DNA from: VXOZ01 sp965220045
Lineage (GTDB): Bacteria; Chloroflexota; UBA11872; VXOZ01
Direction of reading: 5' to 3'
DNA: 64,000 nt
Assembly (NCBI GenBank): GCA_965220045.1
Contig: OZ244803.1
Span: 1,984,001-2,048,000, forward strand
Of this stretch, positions 16,672 through 26,677 are shown in pieces. The translations under genes were made by a program, and so were the position numbers. The notes below the pieces were generated by a model. The model made no database searches and had not been told where the DNA came from. It worked only from the letters and a program-made list of their open reading frames with translations. Numbering within the stretch: position 1 is the first letter of the stretch; the number at the start of each line of letters is the position of its first letter.

Positions 16672-19137
16672 CTATCCCTGCGCTTGGCGTTGATACACCG
16701 CTTCCATTTCCTGGTCGAGATCGGCTGCCATGCGCCTCAAATTCGATCGCAGCCGCACGTTCTGGTACGAACCCCAGATAGTCATCAAAGGCGGCACCAC
16801 CAGGATCGATACGATCAGCGAGTAGAGAATGGTAATGGCCGCGGTGATGGCGAACTGTTGGGACGCCAGCAGCGGGGAGGCTATGAGCACTCCGATGCCA
16901 AGACCTGTCGTCAGCGCGGAGCCCAGCAGGGCCGAGCCGGTGGTGGCAAGCGTGCGAATTGCCGCCTGTTCCGGGTCGCGGCGGCGGCCGTATTCCTCGC
17001 GGTAGCGGTGAATCACGTGGATGGTGTAATCAACCCCTATGCCGATGGAGAGCGCCGTGATGATTGACGTGATGATGGTATAGGGAATGTCCAGCAATGC
17101 CATCGTGCCCAGCACTGAGATGAGCACGAGGAAGGTCGGCCCCACCGCGATGAAGGCGAGCGCCGGCTGCCGCACCGTCAACCAGAAGAATATGGCCAAG
17201 ACGCCAATGGCTACCGCCACGGTCGTGCCAATCGATTCCGTCTGCCGGTCCCGGATTGCGTCCGTAACCGCAAATGAGACAATAGTGTCAGAAGTCGCCG
17301 TAATGGCGTCGTCATTGCCAAACCAGAGCGCATCGATGTTATCTTGCAGTGCCCTGGAGGCCGCGGGATCGCCCGTGAAGGCCTCAAATTGAAGCAAGAT
17401 TGCGTCAATTCCGTTCGGGTCATTGACCAAAAGATGCGTGGCGGAAGGATCTTGCGACGCCAGTCTATCCAGAATTTCCTGCATCAGTGCTGCGTCCAGC
17501 TCCACGTCGGTGCTGGCTTGATTGAAGAGCGCGGCCAGTTCCGGGTCGTACTTGTCGCCCGGCTCCCCGCTGTCGTGAATCCAGTCCCGCAGCAGCAGTT
17601 CATACGATGTCCGGATCGGTCCCGCCGCCGCCCTTGGCCGCAACGTCTCATTCTCGAAGGCGGTGGTCAAGTCCTGCAGGTTGAGCAACGTGCGAGTCTC
17701 CGTTGCCTCAGCCTTCACCAGCACACTGACGATCTCCGTCGAGCCGCCAATGGCCGCATCGAGCGTATCGATATCATTCATCACACTCCCATCACTGGGC
17801 AGGAGGTCGCGGATGCTGAACTCCGCCTTTAATCCCGTGGCTGCAAATCCGAGGGCAACCGTCGCCACCGCCACGATGAGGAAGTATGGCACAGGCGCGC
17901 GAGTGACTTCTCTGCCCAACCCCTCAGCTATCCGCTCCACGCCGGGAAACGCCGTAGAAATCAGGCGGGGCTGGCGTAACGTGCCGCGTGCCTCGCGGCG
18001 ACGGTCAAGGATCGTCCGCCCCGCCGGCAGCAACGTGAGCATCACGATGAGACTCAACCCAACGCCCAGTCCCGCGATGATGCCAAAATCGCCGATGATA
18101 TTGATCGGAGAGAAAAGTCCCGCTAACAGGCTCACGATTGTCGTTACGGCAGCCAGCACCAGCGGGATCGTGACGTTGCGCAACCCTGAGCGGGCAGCCA
18201 TCGCGACCGTCTCGCCGGCAACGCGCTGCTCGCGATAATGCAAAACCGTCTGAATTGCGTAGTCTACCGTGAGGCCGATCATGATGATTGGCACCATGGC
18301 CGTGAGCGCATTCGGCGGTCCGACGAGACCCAGCCCATCCGGCCCGAGCAATCCTTCTGCCCCGATGATCCAGATCAGTGCGATGAAGAGCCCCAAGAGG
18401 GTAAGCAGCAGGTCTGAGACCGAGCGCATGAACAGCAGGAGCAGAATCGCGATCAGCAGGAACGCCAAGCCAACCAGCGGCACCATACCGGTCTCGGTGG
18501 CCTCTCTGGATTCGTCCTCGATCACCGTATACGACACGCTGCTCACGTCCAGCGTCCCTTCGTCCGCCACTGCGAGGTCGAAAACTCTCCGTTCCGCAGC
18601 CACAAGGCGGTCGTCGCCGGTATCGCGCAAGCGGATGGTGCCGATGGCTACCGGAGTGCCGTCCGTGTCAGTGCCGGTCATCACAGACAGCGCCGCTCCA
18701 ATCCCCGGGACCGCCTGGGCGGAGTTGATCTGGTCCTGGGTGACCCCGCCGAGGTTGTCTACTTGAAGCGCGGCCACAACGAGTAACGAAGGTGCGATGA
18801 TGGGATCTACGGGAGCCAGCAAATCCGACACGGCTGGATCGTTGGCGATGGCATTGAGCAATGCGTCCATCTGTAAGAGCCCGTCCGGCGTGAGGGCATT
18901 GCCGCGAAAGAGTAGCGTTATGACTCTCACGTCTCCGGACTCGCCGAAGAGGTCCTCTATTTCCGACATCGCTTTCGTGATGGCGCTGCCTTGAGGCAGC
19001 GCGGAAGCGGTTTCCGCCGGAGGGACACGCAGCCCCACTCCCGCCCCAAGTGCAACCGTAACGACAAGAAGAACGAACAGCGTAATCCACGGGCGCACCG
19101 TGACCAATTGGCTCAGCGCGCCAAGCACTGTGTACAT
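16672..19137 (-). CDS. RND-superfamily MMPL/HAE3-type exporter
   Basis: 821 residues from the ATG at 19137, which follows AGAGGTAGAGG; a GTG at 19164 is an upstream alternative. The protein is internally duplicated. Each half has one membrane helix (start: TVRPWITLFVLLV), a large periplasmic domain, and a cluster of five helices containing sterol-sensing-like sequences (LTVDYAIQTVLHYREQR; IGVDYTIHVIHRYREE). MMPL and HAE3 proteins export lipids, hopanoids or hydrophobic metabolites across the inner membrane. It has no adaptor or outer-membrane gene nearby. It converges on the tRNA gene and stands as a single transcription unit. Confidence 0.9.
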   Translation of the reverse strand: MYTVLGALSQLVTVRPWITLFVLLVVTVALGAGVGLRVPPAETASALPQGSAITKAMSEIEDLFGESGDVRVITLLFRGNALTPDGLLQMDALLNAIANDPAVSDLLAPVDPIIAPSLLVVAALQVDNLGGVTQDQINSAQAVPGIGAALSVMTGTDTDGTPVAIGTIRLRDTGDDRLVAAERRVFDLAVADEGTLDVSSVSYTVIEDESREATETGMVPLVGLAFLLIAILLLLFMRSVSDLLLTLLGLFIALIWIIGAEGLLGPDGLGLVGPPNALTAMVPIIMIGLTVDYAIQTVLHYREQRVAGETVAMAARSGLRNVTIPLVLAAVTTIVSLLAGLFSPINIIGDFGIIAGLGVGLSLIVMLTLLPAGRTILDRRREARGTLRQPRLISTAFPGVERIAEGLGREVTRAPVPYFLIVAVATVALGFAATGLKAEFSIRDLLPSDGSVMNDIDTLDAAIGGSTEIVSVLVKAEATETRTLLNLQDLTTAFENETLRPRAAAGPIRTSYELLLRDWIHDSGEPGDKYDPELAALFNQASTDVELDAALMQEILDRLASQDPSATHLLVNDPNGIDAILLQFEAFTGDPAASRALQDNIDALWFGNDDAITATSDTIVSFAVTDAIRDRQTESIGTTVAVAIGVLAIFFWLTVRQPALAFIAVGPTFLVLISVLGTMALLDIPYTIITSIITALSIGIGVDYTIHVIHRYREEYGRRRDPEQAAIRTLATTGSALLGSALTTGLGIGVLIASPLLASQQFAITAAITILYSLIVSILVVPPLMTIWGSYQNVRLRSNLRRMAADLDQEMEAVYQRQAQG

Positions 19138-20119
19138 GCCTCTACCTCTCTCTGCACAATCCACACTCGAATTCGGATGCCGTATCTCTTAGCCCCATTG
19201 CTGTCATATGCACCGCTACCGGTCTGCCCCAATCTTGCGAATTCCGGAATTGCAATGAACTCAAGCCCTTCACCAACTCCAGTTCCTGGATCAAAACCGT
19301 CTCACCGCATGCGCCGGCAATTGTCCGATCCGCGGGCATGTCCGCGCGGAAGCACGTCCAAGTCCACTCCAAAGCCAAATGCGTGCAACGCCGGATACTG
19401 CCCAGTCAATTGGAATGTACACCGCTTAGGAACCGGCACATAGAAGGAATCGGAGAATAGCCGCGGGCAGTTTCACCTACCAAAACACAATGCCGCGCGG
19501 TCGCATCACACTGACTGGCAGCGGAAAGAAAGGAGAAGCGAGCGTCAGACGCCCGCTCGCCAAGAGCACCCTCAACCCTGGGTTCAACAGTCAAAGTCCA
19601 CCACACCTTGGCTGTGTTCACGCCGCTATCCCGCGTCGCAGACACAGCATAGCGACAAGCCGCCTGCGACTGTTTGCAGGGGAATTGTACCATGCCCCGC
19701 GGCTACAGAGAATGAGACTCTACTCAGTCTCGCGTCAATTGCCGGCGACGGCAACGCAAATCGACGTAGGCGCGCCTTTCCACAATTCACTCCTCGATCA
19801 AAGCCCGCCGCGCAAATGAAGCCCAGGCGAATTGAATGCCATGCCTGTCTTCCGGAGTGTCACGACTGTGGTACTTGCCCACGGCAATGCCGCACTGCTT
19901 CAATTGACCGGAGAATCGTCTTGCGCATGTGCGGCCGGGCATTGCTTGAAAGATACGCCCGGACGAACTGCCATCTTGATTTACAGGAAAAAGCACGGGC
20001 TTCTCAGATAAAGCCAACTGCGAAAGCGTGATCTGCCACACTTTTCTCGCCACAATTGCATCTTTTGACGCATGTCTGCTAACATTCATGACAGCCACAT
20101 GAAAGGAGTGATAGATCTC
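19138..20119. other. Gene-poor interval between exporter and membrane protein
   Basis: About 980 bp. Short open frames exist on both strands but none has a recognisable motif, a ribosome-binding site and a start together. It presumably holds divergent promoters for the exporter and the membrane protein at 20120. Confidence 0.5.
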
Positions 20120-20875
20120 ATGAGTACAACTGCAATCAGCGTGCAAAGTGGCGCCAAAGCCGGCGGCCTGGCCATCATGGCCGGCATGATCCTGACTCTC
20201 GTGTCGTCCCTACTCTTTCCGGGTGGGCCAATAGTCAATTCAGTCGATCAGACAGACTTTGAGGCCGCAGCCGGGGCTCTCGCTGAAAACCCTAGTTTGG
20301 CGCATGCGATGACTCTGTTGGTTATCGTCGGCATGTTGCTCTACGCCTATGGTTTCGTGGAGCTCTTGCGATTGCGAGGACAGGGCGCGGGTTTCGGAGT
20401 TTCAGTATTGCGTTTCGGAATCTTGTCAAGCCTGTTCAGTTGGGGCGCCTTTATTCTCGGCTTCGGAGTAAGGCACGGCGGGATTTACCTCTTGCAACAG
20501 AGCCTCGCCGCCGAAGGCACAGAGTTGCAGGCAGAGCTAGCCGGCCTGGCGGTCTCTAGCCACGTCACCATGATGGGACTGCTGCTAGCGTTTATGGTAG
20601 TGAATCCTATTGGCTCCGCCCTCGTTGGAATCGGCCTCGCCGCGAGGTTTGGCAGCGTGAATATCTACAAGTTGGCATCTTACGGCCTAGTCCTCATTGG
20701 ATTGGGTGGATTCGCAAACATGGTGCTGGCGCTATTTCTTACTGACCCGGACGTCGTGCTGCATCTCTTAATCAGCCAGTTACTTTTATTGATCGGATCA
20801 ATCTGCTTATTCGTGATTGGCGCGGGCATGTACCGAGGCCGCAACGAATTGGTCGCCGAGGATTCAGCGAGTTGA
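20120..20875 (+). CDS. Multi-pass membrane protein of unknown function
   Basis: 251 residues from the ATG at 20120, chosen because AAAGGAG lies 12 nt upstream; in-frame ATGs at 20072 and 20099 are weaker. About seven hydrophobic helices can be seen, starting with GLAIMAGMILTLVSSLLFPGG and ending with LLLIGSICLFVIGAGMYRG. A conserved-looking FGVRHGGIYLLQQ loop lies in the middle. I do not recognise the family; it resembles DUF4386-like or hypothetical membrane proteins only in its general layout. No neighbours are close enough to suggest a role. Confidence 0.65.
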   Translation: MSTTAISVQSGAKAGGLAIMAGMILTLVSSLLFPGGPIVNSVDQTDFEAAAGALAENPSLAHAMTLLVIVGMLLYAYGFVELLRLRGQGAGFGVSVLRFGILSSLFSWGAFILGFGVRHGGIYLLQQSLAAEGTELQAELAGLAVSSHVTMMGLLLAFMVVNPIGSALVGIGLAARFGSVNIYKLASYGLVLIGLGGFANMVLALFLTDPDVVLHLLISQLLLLIGSICLFVIGAGMYRGRNELVAEDSAS

Positions 20876-22128
20876 CCCGGGTCGACCCTGCAAGTTCACC
20901 CGTTTCCGCTGAACTCGGAGCGGGACCGCCTTCGCGGCACTGGATGGATGCGGCCCTCACCGAGCTCAGCGGCAACCTGAGAGTGTGCAGCGCGCCGGGC
21001 CACGTTAACTAGGCTCGCGTAGCTGGGGTTGGGATACCCTCTCCCACGCCGCTTGCGGTAGACTCTGGCGCTCTTGCTACTACGGCCGGTTCCTCCGCCA
21101 CACTTCGGCTGGCAGTCTTGGGAATGGAGGACGGGCTCTATCGAATAGGGAATAGCGGGCGACTCCGTTACTCACTACAAGCCGCCTACCGATCTTAGGG
21201 TTCGCACAGCGGAGAGTTGCATTAATTCCCGCGCTTTGCCGGTCCGGTTTGGGCCAGGAAACGCTGTATCGACAACTGATGCCAGGCACGTCATCTCAAG
21301 CGCATTGACGTGCGGCGCGCCAGCCGTGCAGGCGGCTGGCAAAAGCAGACCCCGCGCCGGGTGGTGGTGTAGCGCGGGGTCTTGGGGATAGTGGATTGGG
21401 CAGAAGTCTCAATTAAGGGTTGTCACTCGGAACGCACGGCACTTTCTCCAAGGCAACCTATGTGGACTGAATTCGCGGCATGGGCATGGGCGCAGAAGGG
21501 GTACGCAACGAGAGCAATCTTTGAGTACACCCAAGAAGGATTAGTCACGTAATCTCCCACACACAAATTGTTCCTAGTCACCATATACTTTGTGATCTGG
21601 CACTATTATAGCATAGGCGTGCTGGTAATGCTAGCTGATTCCTCTTGATCATCGCACATTTGCACTAAGAATTCGTAAACTTTACGACTTTGCGTAGATT
21701 TCCATAGGGAGTACCTCCTGTCTATTGTCCAGAAGAACACAGCAAATCCGGATTTCAAGAGGGGATTGCGATGACCGCTCGACACCGCCGGGTAGTCTTC
21801 TGCCGCAGCCTCCTGGTGGTGTGCCGATCCCGATAGACGACCGACATTCTCGTCTGCCGCAGCAGCCCAGTTCTCGCTCACGTCCTCCCCCAGAGACGCG
21901 TGGATAGGCGGCTCCGCAGCGTGGTATCGCCAGGCTAGAACAGTCAAGCACTCTACCTTGCGAGCCGTAGACTGCGCCTACAGGGGGCGTTACCATGTAC
22001 GGGGGATAGTTCATCGTTCTTGAAATGGATTCGATGCCATTGTCTGTCTTGCAATTAAGGCGCCTTTGGGGATTCCCGCTTTGCGCTCGCACTTCCTATT
22101 GCGGAGTCTCTCGCCCAGGTGAGGGCCG
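20876..22128. other. 1.25-kb interval without a supported gene; contains a perfect 10-bp inverted repeat
   Basis: The clearest structure is GACCCCGCGC at 21348-21357 with GCGCGGGGTC at 21372-21381, a 14-nt loop and a following TTGGGG, which could be a terminator-like hairpin. Minus-strand frames at 21606-22092 lack motifs and have an unusual composition (many Arg, Cys and Pro), so I do not call them. The rest may be decayed sequence or regulatory space for the LuxR gene. Confidence 0.5.
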
Positions 22129-22815
22129 ATGACTGGCCTGCTGCGGGCACTGGCAGATGCGTCCTGCGGCGCCTATGGTGTCACCGTGGACCAGACCATC
22201 GTCTTTTGGAATCGGGCTGCAGAGCAGATGCTCGGCCACACAACGCAAGAAGTCCTCGGTCGACGCTGCTATGAGGTCTTTGGAGGACTAGCCCCGGGGG
22301 CCCTATCGCCCCAGTGTCAAGAGGGCTGCCCTTCACTCCGTTATATGCGAGCGGGCCTCGTGCCGGCCGCGTCGCGGCTTCACATGCTCTGTGCCGACGG
22401 CAATCGAAAGTGGGTCAGTGTCACGCCGATGGTGGTTACCGGCATACTGCAGGACGCGCCCTTGCTGATGCATGTCTTCGATTCCAATTCCGAGAGTGAA
22501 GAAGCCAAGACAGCGGCAAACATCCTGCGGGAGGCTCTCGCGGCGAGCGGCGCAGCGGTCATCTCAGACAATCCGGAGACCGCCGCACCGCCGGCGAATG
22601 CTCCCTTTCTGACGCGGCGTGAACAGGAAGTGCTGCGTCTGGTCGCGATTGGCAGGGATACGTCGCAGATCGCCGAGGAAATGGGCATCAGCCGGCACAC
22701 GGTGCGCAATCACATTCGCAATCTCAGGCAGAAACTCGATGCGAGTACGAAGCTGGACGCGGTGGTGACCGGCATACGTCTTGGCATCCTGCCCATCAGC
22801 AGACTCACGCAGTAG
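22129..22815 (+). CDS. PAS-LuxR transcriptional regulator
   Basis: 228 residues. The N-terminal 125 residues form a PAS domain (DQTIVFWNRAAEQMLGHTTQEVLGRRCYEVF ... WVSVTPMVV), a small-ligand or redox sensor. The C-terminal 65 residues are a LuxR/GerE helix-turn-helix: LTRREQEVLRLVAIG, IAEEMGISRHTVRNHIRNL, KLDASTKLDAVV. There is no receiver Asp, so it is not a response regulator; the signal probably enters through PAS. Several Cys residues lie in the PAS region (RRCYEV, PQCQEGCPS), which makes metal or redox sensing possible. No target operon is adjacent. Confidence 0.9.
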   Translation: MTGLLRALADASCGAYGVTVDQTIVFWNRAAEQMLGHTTQEVLGRRCYEVFGGLAPGALSPQCQEGCPSLRYMRAGLVPAASRLHMLCADGNRKWVSVTPMVVTGILQDAPLLMHVFDSNSESEEAKTAANILREALAASGAAVISDNPETAAPPANAPFLTRREQEVLRLVAIGRDTSQIAEEMGISRHTVRNHIRNLRQKLDASTKLDAVVTGIRLGILPISRLTQ

Positions 22816-23539
22816 TGGCATCCTTTGCCGGGAGTGCCGCGCAGTCGTTATGCAGGGCCGCCTCTAGCAGACTCCGTGTGAAACCGTCGTACCGGCTGGG
22901 TTGCCTGTCTCCTATCGCGCCTGAAACCACTCTCACCCGCGCAGCCTGCGGGGTCAGGTCTGCCATCGGCCGGCCACCCGACGGACTGCTCATTTGGTTG
23001 CGCCTCCACGGGTGCAAACCAGACGTTCTCTGCCCTGCCATTCCGTAGAGATAGCAGTCCGGCCACGCCGTCAAGGCAATTCCCGCAACGCTGAAAGGTT
23101 GCTTCCAGCAAATTCCGGTGGCCGGGCGTGAAACGGGAAGCATTCCATCAGCCTCGCCCAATTGTGGCATAATTCTGAAACGACCTCCCCCAAGGTCTAC
23201 GCCGCAACTACAGCCCTACAATGCAGATCAAGGCACTCAGTCTTGGGTCTGGTTCAGTAAAAGGAAAAGTGTAGAGAGCGCATCAACGCTTTGCATCACA
23301 GCAGAAAAGCCGCTCTTGCCGGGATGAATGAGGAGAGACCGGATCCAACGAGCGCGTGATCGGACTGGACCCAGCGCGACAGATCTCAATTTGACTGCAC
23401 AAAACCGGTCCCACAGACGCCATGGCATTCTAGTGGCTGAACGATACAGACCTCTTGGCGGGCCGCGCGCATTGTGTTGCGCGCAAGGAAACTCGTAGCG
23501 TACTCAGCTCTAACCTGCGGAAAGCTAAAACTATCGGAA
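22816..23539. other. Interval without a supported gene
   Basis: About 720 bp between the LuxR gene and the ion channel. A minus-strand frame at 22848-23111 has a CxxC and some protein-like composition, but no ribosome-binding site or family motif. Nothing else stands out. Confidence 0.45.
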
Positions 23540-24355
23540 ATGGCACGATTCACGCTATTGGCTCAGCGCATTACCAGTGCACGGGCCTTTGAAATTGGGA
23601 TAATCGGCATCATTGTCATAAATGGCATTCTGCTTGGCGTGGGTACCTCCCAAACGCTGAACCAGCAGTACGGCACGTGGATCCATCTCTTCTATGAAAT
23701 AGCCCTGGGTGTTTTTGTGGTAGAGGCACTGCTCAAGATGGTTGCATCCTCGCCCCGGTTTCTTGGGTATTTTCGCGACGGGTGGAATAACTTTGACTTC
23801 ATCATCATCGTCCTCGCCCTCATTCCAGTGACCGGGCAGTTCGCTACCGTCGCCCGGCTCGCGCGATTGCTGCGGGTCTTGCGCTTAGTGTCTACTATTC
23901 GCGACCTGCGGCTGATTGTGACCGCGCTCGTCCGCTCGATTCCCAGTGTGGGTCACGTCATCATGCTCATGAGCATCATCGTGTATATCTACGCTATCAT
24001 CGGTCACCACTTCTTCAGCGAGCACGATCCCGAAAACTGGCGCAATCTCGGCATTTCCGTCCTGACACTCTTCAACGTCATCACGCTGGAGGGCTGGACT
24101 GAGGTCATGTACAAGGCCATGGAACTCCACGCACTGTCATGGCTTTATTTCGTTAGCTTCGTCGTGATCGGCACGTTCGTCGTGATTAATCTCTTCATCG
24201 CCATCATCATCAACAATCTGGATGAGGCCAAGCTGGAACGCCTCCGCGACTTTGAGACACCGGTGTCCCGGGAGGAATTGCTGCGCGAACTCCGCGCCAC
24301 GCAAGACGCCCTGCAAAAGCTCGACCGGCGCTTGCGGCACGAAGAGAGTGAGTAG
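23540..24355 (+). CDS. Bacterial voltage-gated cation channel (NaChBac-like)
   Basis: 271 residues from the ATG at 23540; a GTG at 23474 would add 22 non-conserved residues. There are six membrane segments: S1 at about 18-36, S2 50-68, S3 83-98, S4 with regularly spaced positive charges (R106, R109, R112, R115, then R121, R124), S5 about 135-155 and S6 205-230. The pore filter is T182-L-E-G-W-T-E188, where the Glu-x-Trp core matches bacterial Nav channels (TLESW). The cytoplasmic tail (about 235-270) is a charged heptad-rich helix as in NaChBac tetramers. Ion choice (Na or Ca) is unsettled; see findings. Confidence 0.92.
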   Translation: MARFTLLAQRITSARAFEIGIIGIIVINGILLGVGTSQTLNQQYGTWIHLFYEIALGVFVVEALLKMVASSPRFLGYFRDGWNNFDFIIIVLALIPVTGQFATVARLARLLRVLRLVSTIRDLRLIVTALVRSIPSVGHVIMLMSIIVYIYAIIGHHFFSEHDPENWRNLGISVLTLFNVITLEGWTEVMYKAMELHALSWLYFVSFVVIGTFVVINLFIAIIINNLDEAKLERLRDFETPVSREELLRELRATQDALQKLDRRLRHEESE

Positions 24356-24835
24356 TCGACTCTCACGAGTCTGCCGAAGAGCCGGAACTTAATGATGACT
24401 CTCTCCAGACTCTGGCCTATGCCGTGCGGCGGCGCTTGGGCATGGCGGCTGCGGCGATTGACTCAACCGGCCAATCTCTTGCACTCTCACCAAATAGCTT
24501 CGCACTCGTGGCGCGTGCGCCGGAGACGTTTCCATGAGTGCAGCCGGCGTGACGGGGGTACCGCACTTACCGAATCGTACTGTCTTGTCGGAAACTTGCT
24601 GGAACGGCGCCGGTGGGGGCAGGGCGTGCCGCCGGCCAATTCGGCACCCACCTTAGGCAGATTCCCTCGGCCCAGCCGGTATTGCATCAGGTCTTCCGTC
24701 TCCCTGGATCGGGCACTCGTTTCCCGACCCGAAACCGCAGGCCTGTTCCTGGTAGAATGGCACCAACCACTCGCGGACATAGAACTGTATAATGGGCTGA
24801 ACCGAGATCGGCGATAGACCCGGAGGCGCCATCCA
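24356..24835. other. Interval without a supported gene
   Basis: About 480 bp. A 141-codon plus-strand frame (24392-24817) and an overlapping minus-strand frame lack any motif and are rich in Arg and Pro, as expected from GC-rich non-coding DNA. GGAGG at 24822 belongs to the following permease gene. Confidence 0.45.
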
Positions 24836-26581
24836 ATGGCTACCGCGGCCTCGCAGAGTCCCCGTTACGAAGCACATGAGAACCCGCCACTCTTAGCCAG
24901 CTTGGGATATGGGTTCCAGTTTAGCTTGCTAGCCTCGGCAACCCTCCTGGTTACGCCCGTCATCGTGGCGAAGGCGTCCGGTCGCGAAGACTCCTACCTC
25001 ATCTGGATGGTCTTCGCCTCGCTGATCGTCGTGGGCATTTCCACCTTGTTGCAGGTGCGCAGAATTGGGCCCGTCGGCGGCCGCGCCGTGTTGCCCATGT
25101 TTACGGCGGCGTTCTCCATCCCATTCTGCATCACGGCGGTCGTGGACGGCGGTCCGGCGACCCTTGGCATGCTGGTGGTAGTGTCCGGCATCTGCCAGCT
25201 CATCATCTCCAAGTGGCTCTTCATTCTGCGGCGCATCGTAACGCCCACGGTTGGCGGCACGGTGATGATGATTCTTTCCGTGACGTTGGCCTCCGTCGTC
25301 TTCGCTCTCTTGGACGAAGCTTCAACGGCAGAGCCTACGTCCGCGACAGTTACCGCGCTGGTTACACTCCTGGTCGTTTCCATACTCACCTTCCGCGGTA
25401 ATCCCGTGCTACGCCTGTGGGCGGCTCCCATTAGCATCGTCTTCGGCTGTATTGTTGCCGCCACTTTTGGCACCTATGACTTCGAGCGGGTTGTGCAAGC
25501 GCCGTGGGTGGGCTTGCCTTCCGAGGTGCCGGACCTCACGCCGGACTTTGGCATTCCGTTCTGGACGATTTTGCCCTCGTTCGTTTTTTTGGGCATCATC
25601 ATCTCCATTCAGGCCAACGGCGAATCTATCGCGCTACAACGGGTATCGAGCCGCGAGCCTAAGGCCATCGACTTTCGCCAGGTGCAGGGCACGTTGGCCG
25701 GGGGCGGCATTGGCAACATCCTGAGCGGCCTCGCGGGCGCGGTGCCTCTCATCATCCATCCCGGCACCGTCGCCTTCACCCAAGTCACGAGTGTGGCCTC
25801 CCGCAGGGTTGGCTATCTCATTGGCAGCCTCTTCATCCTCATGGCCTTCGTGCCCAAGGTTTCCGGGCTGCTTAGCACAATCCCCGGTCCCGTTATGGCA
25901 GGCTATCTTACGCTGGTGACCGGCACGCTCTTCGTGGATGGCGCGCAACTGGTCATACAAAGCGAACAGAACCGCCAGAAAGTCGTTGTGGCGGGGGTTG
26001 CCTTCTGGGTTGGCGCCGCCTTTCAGTTCAAGCTCTTCGCGCTGCCCGAACTCGGCCCCGTATGGGATACGCTGCTCAAGAGCGGCATCTCCACCGGCGG
26101 GTTCCTGGCCATCATTATGCTGCTCTTCCTGGAGTTTACGTCCCACCGCAGCATGCGCTTCAGTTCCCGGCTTAACATCGATGCGCTGCCGGACCTCAAC
26201 GAGTTCATAACCGAGTTTTCCAAGAGCAGAGGCTGGAACCAAGCCATGACCGACCGCCTCATGGCAGTCGGCGAAGAGACCCTCCTTACCCTCGCGCCGC
26301 TCGATCTCGACCTGGACAGCGATGAGGAGGAAGGTGACGATCGACTGCTCGTCGTGCTTGCCACCAGCGACGGTCCCGTGGCGGACCTGGAATTTATCGG
26401 CGGCGGCGACGAGGAAAACTTGGAAGACCGCATCCGCCAACTCCAGCAGCACGACTCGGAAACCCCCATCGAACAGGAACTCTCCCTCCGCCTCCTCCGC
26501 GGCTTTGCCGACTCCGTCCAACACAAGCAATACCAGGACAACGACGTCATCACCGTCCGCGTCACCGCGCCTGAGTCCTAG
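24836..26581 (+). CDS. NCS2-like (xanthine/uracil) permease with C-terminal GHKL-like ATPase domain
   Basis: 581 residues. Residues about 20-440 form the 12-14-helix nucleobase/ascorbate transporter fold (GYGFQFSLLASATLLVTPV; RAVLPMFTAAFSIPF; TPTVGGTVMMIL; SIQANGESIALQ). After a linker, residues about 445-578 look like a histidine-kinase-like ATPase of the RsbW/SpoIIAB sort: MTDRLMAVGEETLLTL resembles the N-box helix and ELSLRLLRGFADSVQHKQ the last helix. The classical G-box glycines are weak, so ATP binding is unproven. Substrate direction and the role of the tail are unknown. It is followed by the restriction locus on the same strand. Confidence 0.82.
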   Translation: MATAASQSPRYEAHENPPLLASLGYGFQFSLLASATLLVTPVIVAKASGREDSYLIWMVFASLIVVGISTLLQVRRIGPVGGRAVLPMFTAAFSIPFCITAVVDGGPATLGMLVVVSGICQLIISKWLFILRRIVTPTVGGTVMMILSVTLASVVFALLDEASTAEPTSATVTALVTLLVVSILTFRGNPVLRLWAAPISIVFGCIVAATFGTYDFERVVQAPWVGLPSEVPDLTPDFGIPFWTILPSFVFLGIIISIQANGESIALQRVSSREPKAIDFRQVQGTLAGGGIGNILSGLAGAVPLIIHPGTVAFTQVTSVASRRVGYLIGSLFILMAFVPKVSGLLSTIPGPVMAGYLTLVTGTLFVDGAQLVIQSEQNRQKVVVAGVAFWVGAAFQFKLFALPELGPVWDTLLKSGISTGGFLAIIMLLFLEFTSHRSMRFSSRLNIDALPDLNEFITEFSKSRGWNQAMTDRLMAVGEETLLTLAPLDLDLDSDEEEGDDRLLVVLATSDGPVADLEFIGGGDEENLEDRIRQLQQHDSETPIEQELSLRLLRGFADSVQHKQYQDNDVITVRVTAPES

Positions 26582-26677
26582 CCCACCACTCGTCGAGGCT
26601 CCACACCTGCACAGAGGCTCTGCCTCTCGTATACTAGGTCATATTTCCGGCACGCAACATTGATTCAGGAGAAGTGG

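Noticed and set aside
21606..22092. Two overlapping minus-strand frames in the gene-poor interval
   Set aside because: Arg, Cys, Gly and Pro-rich, no ribosome-binding site, no motif; more like GC-rich non-coding DNA.
22848..23111. Minus-strand frame with a CxxC motif after the LuxR gene
   Set aside because: No start signal or recognised domain; a single CxxC is not sufficient evidence.
24392..24817. 141-codon frame upstream of the permease
   Set aside because: No motif, odd composition, and overlapping frames of similar quality on the other strand.
25634..26530. 298-codon minus-strand open frame opposite the permease
   Set aside because: Antisense composition with no family motif; the plus-strand permease is well supported.
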